In this document: piece after piece, positions 55,190-63,607 of the stretch
Position numbering within the stretch: the stretch's first letter is position 1
How the letters are laid out: the number at the start of each line of letters is the position of its first letter
Origin: Roseomonas mucosa
GTDB lineage: Bacteria > Pseudomonadota > Alphaproteobacteria > Acetobacterales > Acetobacteraceae
Direction of reading: 5' to 3'
NCBI GenBank assembly: GCA_945878375.1
Contig: CAMDWG010000012.1
Coordinates: 43,014-107,013 of the forward strand
Length of the DNA stretch: 64,000 nucleotides
Notes under the pieces: generated by a model
The model's input: only the letters and a program-made list of their open reading frames with translations
What the model was told of the DNA's origin: nothing
Database searches by the model: none
Made by a program: the position numbers and the translations under genes

Positions 55190-56040
55190 CAGGCGCCGGA
55201 CAGCCGGCCGAGCGCGCGGCCCGCGGCCTGGATCGGCGCGTAGGTCTCTGCCGTTGCCGGCACCCAGCCTGTGTAGTTCGGCGGCATGATCCGCGCCGCA
55301 TCGGCCTCCGTGATCGCCAGCGCCGCCTGCGCGATGGCAGAAGCCAAGCCGGGATCGAGGTCACGGCGCACGGCCAGCGCGTCATTGGGGAGCGGATCGC
55401 TGCGCCAGACCGTCTTCACCTGCCCCTCGCGCACGCGGCCTGCAGCGACCATGGCGGCAAGGTTGCGGTCGAAATCGGTGGCAAGGTCCACCTGCCCCGA
55501 CGCGACGGAGATCACGTTCGCCGCATGGCTTGCGCCGTCGCGGTAGCGGAAGAAGCTGCGCGGATCGATGCCGCGCGTGAGGAACCAATGGTGCGGGATC
55601 AGCCAGCCGCTGGTGGAGCCCGCATCGGCGAAGGAGATGGAACGGCCGCGCGCATCTTCCGGGAAGCGGGAGATGGGCAGGTCGGGCCGCGCGATGATGA
55701 TGGCGTGGTAGGTCGGGCGGCCCTGGTAGATCACGGTCGCAAGTGCCTCCACACCGGCCCGCGCGCGCGCCAGCACATAGCCCCAGGGCCCCATCCAGGC
55801 GCAATCCGTCTGGCCGCTGCCGAGGGCCACCGCGATGCCGGCCCAGTCGGTGGTCACCGCCAGCTCGTGCGGGCGCCCAAGTGCGCCGGCGAGATGGGCG
55901 AAGAAGGGCGCAAAGGCGCGGCGCGTGGCGCCCGCGGTCGGCTGGAAGGGGCCGACGGCGAAGCGGATTGGCGTCGCCTGGGCAAGGGCGGGTGCGGCCA
56001 GCGCGACGAGCGGAAGGGCCAGCAGGGAACGGCGACGCAT
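55189..56040 (-). CDS. PhnD-like periplasmic substrate-binding protein
   Basis: 283 residues with an N-terminal signal peptide (RRRSLLALPLVALAAPALA, cleavage near residue 21). PhnD family blocks: IRFAVGPFQPTAGATRRAFAPFFAHLAGALGRP (split), DCAWMGPWGYVLARARAG (about 80), STSGWLIPHHWFLTRGID (about 140) and HAANVISVASGQVDLATDFDRNL (about 168). The ligand-site pattern STSGxLxP is kept. It also resembles the 'putative selenate ABC transporter' PhnD relatives (TIGR04553). Sits 11 bases after the radical SAM gene. Confidence 0.87.
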   Translation of the reverse strand: MRRRSLLALPLVALAAPALAQATPIRFAVGPFQPTAGATRRAFAPFFAHLAGALGRPHELAVTTDWAGIAVALGSGQTDCAWMGPWGYVLARARAGVEALATVIYQGRPTYHAIIIARPDLPISRFPEDARGRSISFADAGSTSGWLIPHHWFLTRGIDPRSFFRYRDGASHAANVISVASGQVDLATDFDRNLAAMVAAGRVREGQVKTVWRSDPLPNDALAVRRDLDPGLASAIAQAALAITEADAARIMPPNYTGWVPATAETYAPIQAAGRALGRLSGA

Positions 56041-56051
56041 GGCGTTAGACC

Positions 56052-57014
56052 TTATCGGGAACAGGCCGCGCCGCCGAGGACGCAGAAGCGCGCGCAATGC
56101 GGATGGTTGAGCGCGACTGGCCGTGCGGCCTCTGCCAGCGTCGCGCCGAGTTCGAACTGCGGATCGTAGGGCAGCAGCGTGCAGGCGATGACGGCCGGCC
56201 GCGCCGCGCCCTTGCGCTTCACCACCATGCGGGAGGAGGCGCACATCACGCTGTCGGGCGACTTGCGCAGGATGCCCCAGCAGGCCTCGCTGATCTCCGG
56301 TACCTCGGCCGCCGCATCCATCTCCGGGAACAGCATCAGCGCCACGGGATTGCGCGCATCCACCTGGATGCCATGCGCGACGAAGAGCGCGGCATAGCCT
56401 TCGCGCATCGCCGCCTCGCCATCCTGGCCGAAGCCGAGCCGGCCGGCGACGTGCAGGCGGAACCCCGCGCGCGCGAGCCAGGCCAGGCCGTCGAGCGTCT
56501 TGGCGAAGCTGCCCTCGCCGCGCTCCTGGTCGTGCAGCGCGGCGTCATGGTGATCGAGGCTGACGCGGATCACGAGGCGATCCGTGCCGAAGCGCTCGCG
56601 CAGCGCGAGCAGACCGGCGGCATGGCGGCGCATGGGCTGCATGGCATTGGTCAACACCAGCGCGGACAGCCCCGGCCGGCCAAGGACATCGGCCAGCATC
56701 GCCAGCAGGCCGGGGTTCATGAAGGGCTCGCCGCCGGTGAAGCCGACCTCCTCCAGCGGCTCGCCGTGCGCTGACGCCTCATCGAGGAAAGCGCCCACCT
56801 CGGCCGGCGAGATGTAGGACAGCGCGTCGTTGCGGGGGCTGCTGTCGATGTAGCAACTCGCGCAGGCGATGTTGCAGAGCGTGCCCGTGTTGATCCAGAG
56901 CGTCTGCAACCCCTTCAGCCCGACAGTCGCGCGCCGCTCCCCCGCCGCGGTCAGGGCAGGGTCCTGGAACTTCGCGACGCGGGGCGCGGGCCGGGTGATG
57001 CTGCAGACGGACAA
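56052..57014 (-). CDS. radical SAM protein
   Basis: 320-residue AdoMet radical enzyme. The [4Fe-4S] motif is CNIACASC (CxxxCxxC, about residues 48-55) after LQTLWINTGTL; GFTGGEPFMNP (about 90) is the AdoMet-binding GGE motif. The C-terminus adds a Cys-rich tail (HPHCARFCVLGGAACSR), suggesting a second cluster or metal site, reminiscent of SPASM-like ends but shorter. Product unknown. It lies directly upstream of the PhnD/E/C operon and after the broken GT2 gene, all on one strand, so enzyme and importer are probably co-expressed. The Met start at 57014 is a reasonable choice (MSVCSITRPAPRVAKF). Confidence 0.87.
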   Translation of the reverse strand: MSVCSITRPAPRVAKFQDPALTAAGERRATVGLKGLQTLWINTGTLCNIACASCYIDSSPRNDALSYISPAEVGAFLDEASAHGEPLEEVGFTGGEPFMNPGLLAMLADVLGRPGLSALVLTNAMQPMRRHAAGLLALRERFGTDRLVIRVSLDHHDAALHDQERGEGSFAKTLDGLAWLARAGFRLHVAGRLGFGQDGEAAMREGYAALFVAHGIQVDARNPVALMLFPEMDAAAEVPEISEACWGILRKSPDSVMCASSRMVVKRKGAARPAVIACTLLPYDPQFELGATLAEAARPVALNHPHCARFCVLGGAACSR

Positions 57015-57076
57015 GGCGGCGTTCCTCCGGGCGATACGCGGGCTTGCGCCTTCCTACGACGGAGACCTCGGTGAGG

Positions 57077-57805
57077 TTACGCGCCCGGCTGCGATCCACG
57101 CGCTGTTCTCAACCCATCCAGCGCTTCCGCCCCGATCACCCACAGGATCTTCCACCCCGCCCGGATCGTGCCCGAGAGCGTACCGGAAATCTTCGACGTC
57201 CCGATGCGACGCCGGTAGCCCACCGGCACCTCGGCTACGCGCAGGCCGAGGCGCGCCGCGCGGACCTGCATCTCCACCGTCTAGCCCCAGGTCTCGTCGC
57301 GCATGCGAAGCCGCGCCAGCGCATCCCGCCGGATGACGCGGAACGGGCCGAGATCGGTGTAGCGCACGCCCCAGATCAGCCGGATCAGCAGGCAGGCCAG
57401 CGCATTGCCGAAGCGCTGCTGCGGCGTCAGCGCGCCGCGCTCCACGCCAAGGCGGCGCGCGCCAATGACCAGATCCGCCTCGCCCGCCTCGATCGGGGCG
57501 AGCAGCACGGCAAGATCCTCGGGCCGGTCGGCGGCATCGGCGTCCATGAACAGCACCGTGTCCACATCCGGCGACAGCGCGGCGATGCCGGCCAGGCAGG
57601 CCCGGCCATAGCCGCGGCGCGGCTCCGCCACCACGCGGGCGCCGAGGCCGCGTGCGATCTCGGGCGTGCCGTCGGTGCTGGCGGTGTCCACCACGACTAC
57701 CTCCGCGACCAGGGGCAGGATCGCGTGCAGAACCCCGGGCAGCGCCGCGGCCTCGTTGCGGGCGGGGATGATGACGCCGATGCGGAGCCTGCCGGCCGTG
57801 GTCAT
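57077..57805 (-). pseudogene. GT2 glycosyltransferase interrupted by an amber codon
   Basis: Dolichyl-phosphate-mannose/glucose synthase-like GT2: GVIIPARNEAAALPGVL (about residue 9), VVDTASTDGTPEIA (about 38) and the DAD metal motif in FMDADAADRPED (about 84). Frame 57805-57284 gives 174 residues ending RDETWG. The next codon (57281-57283) is TAG; reading continues in frame as TVEMQVRAARLGLRVAEVPVGYRRRIGTSKISGT to a normal end at 57077. W is expected at the amber position (TWGWTVEMQ), so TGG to TAG is a single-base change. Start ATG overlaps the upstream mannosyltransferase stop (57802). Either a true nonsense mutation or a sequence error. Confidence 0.85.
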
Positions 57806-59148
57806 CGGCGCCCCTTCTGGCGGATCATGGACAGGCCCAGCATCAGCAACACCCCCATGAGGTGGATCGCCGCGACGCCCTGGCCGAAGACCGCCCCGAG
57901 CCCCAGCGCGTGCAGCGGGAAGAACGCATAGTAGAGCGGCAGCAGCACCGCCGGCAGCAGCAGCGCGCGGCAACTCAGCGCGGCGGCGAAGGGCAGGAAC
58001 CAGACCGCATACCAGGGGTATTGCGCCGGCGAGAGGTAGAAGGTGGCGGCTGCGACGACCAGCGCGCCGCGCAGCAGCGCCGCCGGCTCGCCGGGCGCGT
58101 GGCGCGCGACCGCAAGCGCCACGCCCGCGCCGCACAGCCCGAGCAGCGGTCGCAGCAGATCGCCGACCCCAGGCCCGAAGGCCGCCTTGGCCCAGGCCAG
58201 CGGCGCGTTGTTGACCAGCCAGCCCTGCGCATAGGCGGCCAGCCCGGCATCGGGCGCCGTGACGGTCGCCAGCAGCGGCGCCAGCGTGACGCCAGCGGCC
58301 AGCCCGAAGGCGACGGCCGCCCGCGTCCTTGCGTGCGCCGGCAGCCATCGCGCGAGCAATGGCACCAGCAGCAGCGGCCAGACCTTCACGCCTGCCGCCA
58401 GCCCGAGCAGGCCGCCCGCCAGCACCCCGCGCCCGCCGAGCGTCGCCAGCAGCGCGCCAAGCAGCAGCGGCGGCAGCAGCGCGTCCACATGCGCGGCGTT
58501 CGTCAGCACCAGCGGCAGCAAAGGGCAGCACCACCAGACGGCCGCGCGCATCACGGGCAGCCCCGCGCGTCGCAGCAGCGCCGCCAGCAGCAGCACGCCG
58601 GCAGCCTCCGCGCCAAGCATGACAAGGCGCAGCCCGAGCAACTCCCAGGGCGCGACCCAATGCGCCAGCAGGAAGGCGAGCTGGGCGGTGCCCGGATAGA
58701 TGCTCCGCAAGCCCGCGAAGGGCAGCACGGCATGCAGCGCCGCCCCTGCCTCGCCGAGTTCGGGCGGTAGGCCGGAGGCCGGCGGCGCCGCCCAGGGCCA
58801 GACGCCATGCGCCACCAGCGCACCGTCCCAGAGGTAGCGCAGCGCGTCGGTATCCAGGACGAGCGGTGTTCCGAGCCAGCCCAGGCGCATCGCGGCACCG
58901 AAGGCCAGCACGGCGCCGATCACCGCGCGCCGCGGGGGCAGCCGCTCCAGCGGGCCGATCGCCGCGAACCAGGCCGCGCCGCCGAGCAGCGCCAGGCTGA
59001 TGAAGGCCAGCACATGTGCTGGTGCCGGCGCGGCCTGCTCCACCAGCGCAGGGGCCAGGGCGATCATGCCGGCCTGGGCCGCCGCCAGCAGGGCCGCCAA
59101 GGCCAGCAGGCGCCCGCCCTCCCGCGGCACGGCGTCACGCCCTATCAT
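57802..59148 (-). CDS. polytopic membrane glycosyltransferase (GT87/DUF2029-like)
   Basis: 448-residue inner-membrane protein with about 11 hydrophobic helices. Pattern of polyprenyl-phosphate-hexose-dependent mannosyltransferases: DTDALRYLWDGALVAHGVWPWAAPP (split; early acidic loop), GLRSIYPGTAQLAFLLAHW, and the C-terminal PAQYPWYAVWFLPFAAAL. Long Gly/Leu/Ala-rich stretches. It precedes the GT2 synthase with a four-base overlap, which fits a synthase making the lipid-linked sugar donor for this transferase. Acceptor unknown. Divergent from the rhodanese gene. Confidence 0.78.
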   Translation of the reverse strand: MIGRDAVPREGGRLLALAALLAAAQAGMIALAPALVEQAAPAPAHVLAFISLALLGGAAWFAAIGPLERLPPRRAVIGAVLAFGAAMRLGWLGTPLVLDTDALRYLWDGALVAHGVWPWAAPPASGLPPELGEAGAALHAVLPFAGLRSIYPGTAQLAFLLAHWVAPWELLGLRLVMLGAEAAGVLLLAALLRRAGLPVMRAAVWWCCPLLPLVLTNAAHVDALLPPLLLGALLATLGGRGVLAGGLLGLAAGVKVWPLLLVPLLARWLPAHARTRAAVAFGLAAGVTLAPLLATVTAPDAGLAAYAQGWLVNNAPLAWAKAAFGPGVGDLLRPLLGLCGAGVALAVARHAPGEPAALLRGALVVAAATFYLSPAQYPWYAVWFLPFAAALSCRALLLPAVLLPLYYAFFPLHALGLGAVFGQGVAAIHLMGVLLMLGLSMIRQKGRR

Positions 59149-59225
59149 GCGTAACCATCCGCCGGCCCTGGGCGATCTGCGCTATGGGTCACCCCGACCC
59201 CAAGCCTGTCGATGGAGCAGACCAG

Positions 59226-59807
59226 ATGCCCCCATCCTCCCGCCTGCCCCGACGGCGCCTGCTGCTGGCCGGCGCTGGCGCGCTGGCCGTCACGGGCGGC
59301 GCTGCCCTCGCCTGGCCCTGGCGGCGCGGCCTGCCCGATCCGGCCGATACCCGCACGACCATGCAGGATGTCGAGGCCGCCGTGGCCCGCCTGCTGCCGG
59401 TGCCGGAGATCGGGCCGGCGGAGCTTGCCAGGCGGATCGGGGCGGGTGAGCGTATCCTGCTGCTCGATGTCCGCGAGCCGGCCGAATACGCGCAGAGCCG
59501 GATCCCCGGCGCACTCCGCGTGCCCCCCGAGGCCCCGGCCGCCGCGGTGCTGGCGGAACACGGCGCGCGCATGGCCGGCGCGACCGTGGTGTTCTACTGC
59601 GCCGTCGGCTGGCGTTCCGGCGTGATGCTGCAGGGCATAAGGCAGGCGGCGGCGGAAGCGCCGGCCGCGTCGCTGCTCAACCTCCGCGGCGGGATCTTCC
59701 GCTGGCACGTGGACGGGCGGCCGCTGGAACTCGGCCCCGGCGCGGCGGGGGTGCATCCCTTCGACGACGCCTGGGGCCGGCTGCTGGCGCGGATCGGAGG
59801 CGGCTGA
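59226..59807 (+). CDS. exported rhodanese-domain protein
   Basis: 193 residues. Starts MPPSSRLPRRRLLLAGAGALAVTGGAALAWP, a twin-arginine-like signal or anchor (RRR plus hydrophobic run), then a single rhodanese domain: LLLDVREPAEYAQSRIPGALRVP (about 80-102), active-site loop FYCAVGWRSG with Cys at about residue 125, and LRGGIFRWHVDGRPL (about 145). Start ATG 59226 has GGAG eight bases upstream. The only plus-strand gene in this cluster, flanked by genes of the opposite strand. Likely periplasmic sulfur- or selenium-transferring protein. Confidence 0.87.
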   Translation: MPPSSRLPRRRLLLAGAGALAVTGGAALAWPWRRGLPDPADTRTTMQDVEAAVARLLPVPEIGPAELARRIGAGERILLLDVREPAEYAQSRIPGALRVPPEAPAAAVLAEHGARMAGATVVFYCAVGWRSGVMLQGIRQAAAEAPAASLLNLRGGIFRWHVDGRPLELGPGAAGVHPFDDAWGRLLARIGGG

Positions 59808-59818
59808 GCGCGGCGGCT

Positions 59819-60625
59819 TCATCTGCCCGGTGGGGCGTCGTTCAGCGCCCAGCCATAGGTGTCCTCGGCGATGGCGCTACGCTCGCCGAGGCGCGCGGCC
59901 AGCGCCGGGGCGGCGTGGCGGCGCAGATGGGCGATGACGCCGGCCTCGCTGCCGCCGAAATCCTCGCGGAACCAGCTGTAGATCGAGGAGATGCGCAGCC
60001 TGCCATCCGGCAGCACCGTGACGCCGCGCGGATGGTTGACGAAGGCGGAAGCCGCCTCATCGAGTTCGCGGTCGAGCGTCGCGGCTCGCCAGGCGCGCGG
60101 CCAGAGGTTGGGGCAGCCGATCGAGGCGCAGTTCACGGCGTAGTGCACGCGCGGATCGCGGAAGGTCGGGCGCATCGTCTCATGCTCGATGTCATCGAGC
60201 GACATGCGCCGTCCCTCCACGGTGACGAGCCGCGTGCGCCACGGCCCGGTCCAGCCCTTGGGATCGAGCGGCACGCCGGTGGAGCGGATGTCGCGGATCG
60301 AGCGGACCGGGTAGCGGTCGAGCACGACCTTCAGCGTCAGCGCGTTGTAGAGGTTGGCCCAGTAGGCGAAGGCTTCCGGGCGCGCCATGGCGCTCGGGCG
60401 GCGCGCGGCGGCCTCCGCGATCCAGGCGTCGAGCGCGCGCAGATCGGCGGCGTTGGACTTCCACGCCCCGTAGCGCACCCGCATCACGCCATCCGGATGC
60501 GGCACGACATGGCGCGCGAGCAGAGCGTCGAGCCCGGCATCCGGATCGGCCGCGGCGGCGCGCGGCAGCAGCGCCGCGAGGGGAAGCGCAAGCAGGGCGC
60601 GGCGAGGGATCACGGGATGCTCCAT
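59819..60625 (-). CDS. DUF547 domain protein, exported
   Basis: 268 residues with a signal peptide (RRALLALPLAALLPRAAA, cleavage near residue 26). The DUF547 block includes EAFAYWANLYNALTLKVVLDRYPVRSIRDI (split, about 82-111), DDIEHETMRPTF (about 142), DPRVHYAVNCASIGCPNLWPRAW (about 156-178; the conserved Cys-containing loop) and SSIYSWFREDFGG (about 215). Transglutaminase/papain-like fold is proposed for the family. Its ATG overlaps the TVP38 stop by one base, so it is translated with it. Confidence 0.88.
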   Translation of the reverse strand: MEHPVIPRRALLALPLAALLPRAAAADPDAGLDALLARHVVPHPDGVMRVRYGAWKSNAADLRALDAWIAEAAARRPSAMARPEAFAYWANLYNALTLKVVLDRYPVRSIRDIRSTGVPLDPKGWTGPWRTRLVTVEGRRMSLDDIEHETMRPTFRDPRVHYAVNCASIGCPNLWPRAWRAATLDRELDEAASAFVNHPRGVTVLPDGRLRISSIYSWFREDFGGSEAGVIAHLRRHAAPALAARLGERSAIAEDTYGWALNDAPPGR

Positions 60626-61335
60626 CAGCTGCGCGCGAAGCGCGCCTTGAGGGGGATGGCCGCAAGCGACAGCGCCGCGAGGCCGAGCAGTGCGCCGAGG
60701 ATCTGCGGCGTCAGCACGGCGCGCGGGTCGAAGGCGCCGCCCATCGCCAGCACCTCGCCGAGACCGGCGCCGGCGAGGCTGAACACCGCCGTCCCCGGCA
60801 GGATGCCGAGCGCGGTGGTGAGGACATAGGTGCGAAGCCGCACGCCGACGAAGGCGGGCACCAGGTTCACCAGGAAGAAGGGGAACAGCGGCACCAGGCG
60901 CAGCACCAACAGGTAGGAAGCGGCGTTGCGCCGTATGCCCTCGCCCAGCGCGCGCGCCTTCGGCCCCAGCCGATCCAGCGCATCCGCACCGAACAGGCGC
61001 TGCGCGAACAGGAAGACGAGCGTCGCGCCGATGGTCGCGCCCACCACCGTCAGCGCCGTGCCGCCCGCCGCACCGAACAGGAAGCCGCCGGCCAGCGTCA
61101 GGAACACCGCACCGGGAAGGGAGAAGGCAACGGCGGCGATATAGATGCCGAGATAGGCGAGCGCCGCGACCGCCAGGTTCGCCGCGACGAAGGCACCCAG
61201 CGCCTCCCGATGCGCCGCGAGCGTCGCGAGCGAGAGATGATCCGCGAGCCCCGCCGCGCGCAACGCGACGAGCAGCCCGAGCACGCCGAGGCCAATCCAG
61301 AGGCGGCGGTCGCGCAGCAGGCGGGCGAAGGTCAT
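60625..61335 (-). CDS. TVP38/TMEM64 (DedA-superfamily) membrane protein
   Basis: 236-residue membrane protein with about six helices. The family core is present: YLGIYIAAVAFSLPGAVFLTLAGGFLFGAAGGTALTVVGATIGATLVFLFAQRLFG (split, residues ~60-115) with the G[x]hFG pattern, and LRLVPLFPFFLVNLVPAFVGVRLRTYVLTTALGILPGTAVF (split, about 147-185). Found next to or fused with the FAD disulfide oxidoreductase in other bacteria; here the two are separate with a 13-base gap. Probable lipid/solute transport or scramblase-like role. Confidence 0.88.
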   Translation of the reverse strand: MTFARLLRDRRLWIGLGVLGLLVALRAAGLADHLSLATLAAHREALGAFVAANLAVAALAYLGIYIAAVAFSLPGAVFLTLAGGFLFGAAGGTALTVVGATIGATLVFLFAQRLFGADALDRLGPKARALGEGIRRNAASYLLVLRLVPLFPFFLVNLVPAFVGVRLRTYVLTTALGILPGTAVFSLAGAGLGEVLAMGGAFDPRAVLTPQILGALLGLAALSLAAIPLKARFARS

Positions 61336-61348
61336 GGTGCGTCCCCCT

Positions 61349-62827
61349 TCACGGCAGCAGGCGCTGGACGAAGCCGACCAGGCGGCGTGTCCGAGGCCCG
61401 AACAATGTGGGCGTGTAGAAGCTTCCCGCGACGCGCTTCGAGATCTCCGACATGGTCGGATAGGGCGCGAGGGAGGACGCGATGGCGCCGATCTTCAGGC
61501 GCTGCTGGATCGCCAGCCCCCACATCCCGATCATTTCGCCCGCGCGGGGCGCCACGATGGTGGCGCCGAGGATCTGTCCTCGGCGGCCGAGCACCACCTT
61601 TGCCAACCCCTCCGTCGCGCCTTCCGCCTGTGCGCGATCATTGCCCGACAGCGGCTGCAGCAGGGTCGAGACATCGTGGCCCGCCTCACGCGCTACAGCC
61701 TCAGTCAGCCCGACATGGGCGAGTTCGGGGTCTGCGTAGGTCACCCAGGGCAACGCGGCGTAATCCACCTTCGCGGGCAGGCCGAACAGCGCGTTCCGGA
61801 TGACGATGCCGGCATGGTAGCCCGCGATATGGGTGAATTGCGGCCCGCCAGCCACGTCCCCGATCGCGAAGACGCGGCGGTTGCTGGTCCGCAGCCGCGC
61901 ATCGACGGTGATGCCGCGCGGCGTGGCCTCGATGCCGGCTGCGTCCAGACCGAGGCCCTCGATGTTCGGCCGGCGGCCGGCGGCGACCAGCAGATGTGTC
62001 CCGTGCAGCGCCACGGGCCCATTCGCGCCGCGCAGCTCGAGCGCCACACCGTTGGCGGCGTGGCGTGCGGCGATCACCTCGGCGCCCTCATGCAGTGCGA
62101 TGCCCTCCCGCAGCAGCGCCGTGCGCAGGACCGCGACGGCCTGCGGCTCGTCCTTCGGCAGGATGGCGCCGCGTTCCACCAGCGACACTGCGGCGCCGAG
62201 GCGTCGGAAGGCCTGCGCCATCTCCACCCCGATCGGGCCGCCACCCAGCACGAGCAGGTGGCCGGGCCGCTCGGTCAAGCCGAAGATGGTCTCGTTGGTG
62301 AGGTAGGGGACCTCGGCAAGGCCGGGCACGGGCGGGACAGCGGCGGCGGAGCCGGTGGCGACCACGAAGCGCCGGGCGCGGATGCGTTGGCCTGCTGCCT
62401 CCACCTCCTCAGGCCCGGTGAAGCGCGCGTCGGCCTGGATGACGGTGACGCCCAGCCCCTCGAAGCGCTCGACGCTGTCATGCGGGGCGATGGCGGCGAT
62501 GACGCCATGCACATGCGCATGCACCTTGGCGAAGTCGATCATGGGCTCGTGCCCGTTCACACCGAAGCGGGCGCTGCCGCGAACCTCCTCCGCCGCATGC
62601 GCCGCGGCGAGCAGCGCCTTCGACGGCACGCAGCCCGTGTTGAGGCAATCGCCGCCCATCCGGTGCTTTTCGATCAGGACGACCGAGGCCCCCATCTGCA
62701 CCGCGCCGGCGGCCACCGAGAGGCCGCCCGAGCCCGCGCCGATGATGCAGAGGTCGGAATCAAGCACCCCGTCGTGCAGCCGGGGACGGCGCGCGGCAAG
62801 TCCGGGGTTTGCCCCTGTCGCATGCAT
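61349..62827 (-). CDS. FAD-dependent pyridine nucleotide-disulfide oxidoreductase, MerA/Lpd-like
   Basis: 492-residue flavoprotein. FAD motif CIIGAGSGGLSVAAGAVQMG (about residue 27), redox-active disulfide GGDCLNTGCVPSKALL (about 57-73; CxxxxC), NAD motif LVLGGGPIGVEMAQAF (about 194), VFAIGDVAGGPQFTHIAGYHAG (about 318) and a C-terminal dimerisation domain. The mercuric reductase C-terminal Cys pair and N-terminal HMA domain are absent, and there is no terminal HP[T]xxE His as in true dihydrolipoamide dehydrogenase, so MerA or Lpd activity is not expected. Start ATG 62825-62827 with GGAGG upstream. Substrate unknown. Confidence 0.88.
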   Translation of the reverse strand: MHATGANPGLAARRPRLHDGVLDSDLCIIGAGSGGLSVAAGAVQMGASVVLIEKHRMGGDCLNTGCVPSKALLAAAHAAEEVRGSARFGVNGHEPMIDFAKVHAHVHGVIAAIAPHDSVERFEGLGVTVIQADARFTGPEEVEAAGQRIRARRFVVATGSAAAVPPVPGLAEVPYLTNETIFGLTERPGHLLVLGGGPIGVEMAQAFRRLGAAVSLVERGAILPKDEPQAVAVLRTALLREGIALHEGAEVIAARHAANGVALELRGANGPVALHGTHLLVAAGRRPNIEGLGLDAAGIEATPRGITVDARLRTSNRRVFAIGDVAGGPQFTHIAGYHAGIVIRNALFGLPAKVDYAALPWVTYADPELAHVGLTEAVAREAGHDVSTLLQPLSGNDRAQAEGATEGLAKVVLGRRGQILGATIVAPRAGEMIGMWGLAIQQRLKIGAIASSLAPYPTMSEISKRVAGSFYTPTLFGPRTRRLVGFVQRLLP

Positions 62828-62881
62828 CGTAGCTCGGCCTCCTTCGATTCCGCAGGCCATTCGACGGATGCGCCGGCGAGG

Positions 62882-63607
62882 TTACGGCGCCACCGGCTGC
62901 GCTTCCGTCCAAGCGGCCAGGAAAGCGCGGGTATGGTGCGCGGGCCCGCTCGTTGCCGCGGCGCCGATCCCTGGCGATTGTCCGGAGAGTTCAGCTTGGA
63001 GTTGCAGGAAGTCCTGGGGCTCATCCACATCGTACCACATCGGCAACATGACAACGGACAGTCCGAGTTCATCGGCACGCCGCATTGTGCAGGCAAGTAC
63101 CTCCGGCGTGCTCCACGCGATGTCCTCGAACAGCCGTGGGTGGGGGCGCTTCAGGCCCACAAGGTAGTAGCCGCCGTCACGCGCGGGACCGAGGACAACG
63201 CGGTCGCCGGGCTCACGAAGTGCGGTGATCGCCCTCTCGACAAATTCAGTCGGCAAGGTCGGACTGTCGCCATTCACCATGATTGCGCAGTCATGTCCGT
63301 CGGCGAGGAAGGCCGCAACGCTCACCTGCAGCACGATGCCGACGGATGCCTCCTGGCGCGGTACCAGGGTCCAGGGCGGTGGCAGGAGCGTGCGAAGGAC
63401 CGCCTCCGATCCAGCTGGGCTGAAGAGCGCGTAGAGTTGCCGTCCCAGCGCTTCGGGAATGGCTGCCAGGGCCGTGGCAACGTCGCGGATGAAGCAGGCG
63501 GAGAGGCGTTGGGCCATTTCCGCCCCAAGCAGCGGCCGAAGGCGCGACTTGCCGCCGCCGACACCCGGCGTCTTGCAGACGATCGAAATGGCTGCGCCTA
63601 GACCCAT
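62882..63607 (-). CDS. TIGR04282-like (DUF2064) nucleotidyl-/glycosyltransferase
   Basis: 241 residues with a CofC/GT-A type fold. N-terminal SIVCKTPGVGGGKSRLRPLLG (about 8-28), INGD-like MVNGDSPTLPTEFVERAI (about 125), VVLGPARDGGYYLVGLKRPHPRLFEDIAWSTPEVL (about 150-184; DGGYYLVG is diagnostic) and MLPMWYDVDEPQDF (about 200) near the C-terminus. Known as 'transferase 1, rSAM/selenodomain-associated' in TIGRFAM naming. First gene on the minus strand of the terminal cluster, 54 bases upstream of the FAD enzyme. Confidence 0.85.
   Translation of the reverse strand: MGLGAAISIVCKTPGVGGGKSRLRPLLGAEMAQRLSACFIRDVATALAAIPEALGRQLYALFSPAGSEAVLRTLLPPPWTLVPRQEASVGIVLQVSVAAFLADGHDCAIMVNGDSPTLPTEFVERAITALREPGDRVVLGPARDGGYYLVGLKRPHPRLFEDIAWSTPEVLACTMRRADELGLSVVMLPMWYDVDEPQDFLQLQAELSGQSPGIGAAATSGPAHHTRAFLAAWTEAQPVAP

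Noticed and set aside
52969..56040. phosphonate (phn) utilisation operon
   Set aside because: Importer resembles PhnCDE, but no C-P lyase (phnG-M), phosphonatase or phnF/W genes are present; phn gene symbols were therefore not assigned.
61349..62827. mercuric reductase (merA)
   Set aside because: No N-terminal metal-binding domain, no C-terminal vicinal cysteines, no merR/T/P genes around.
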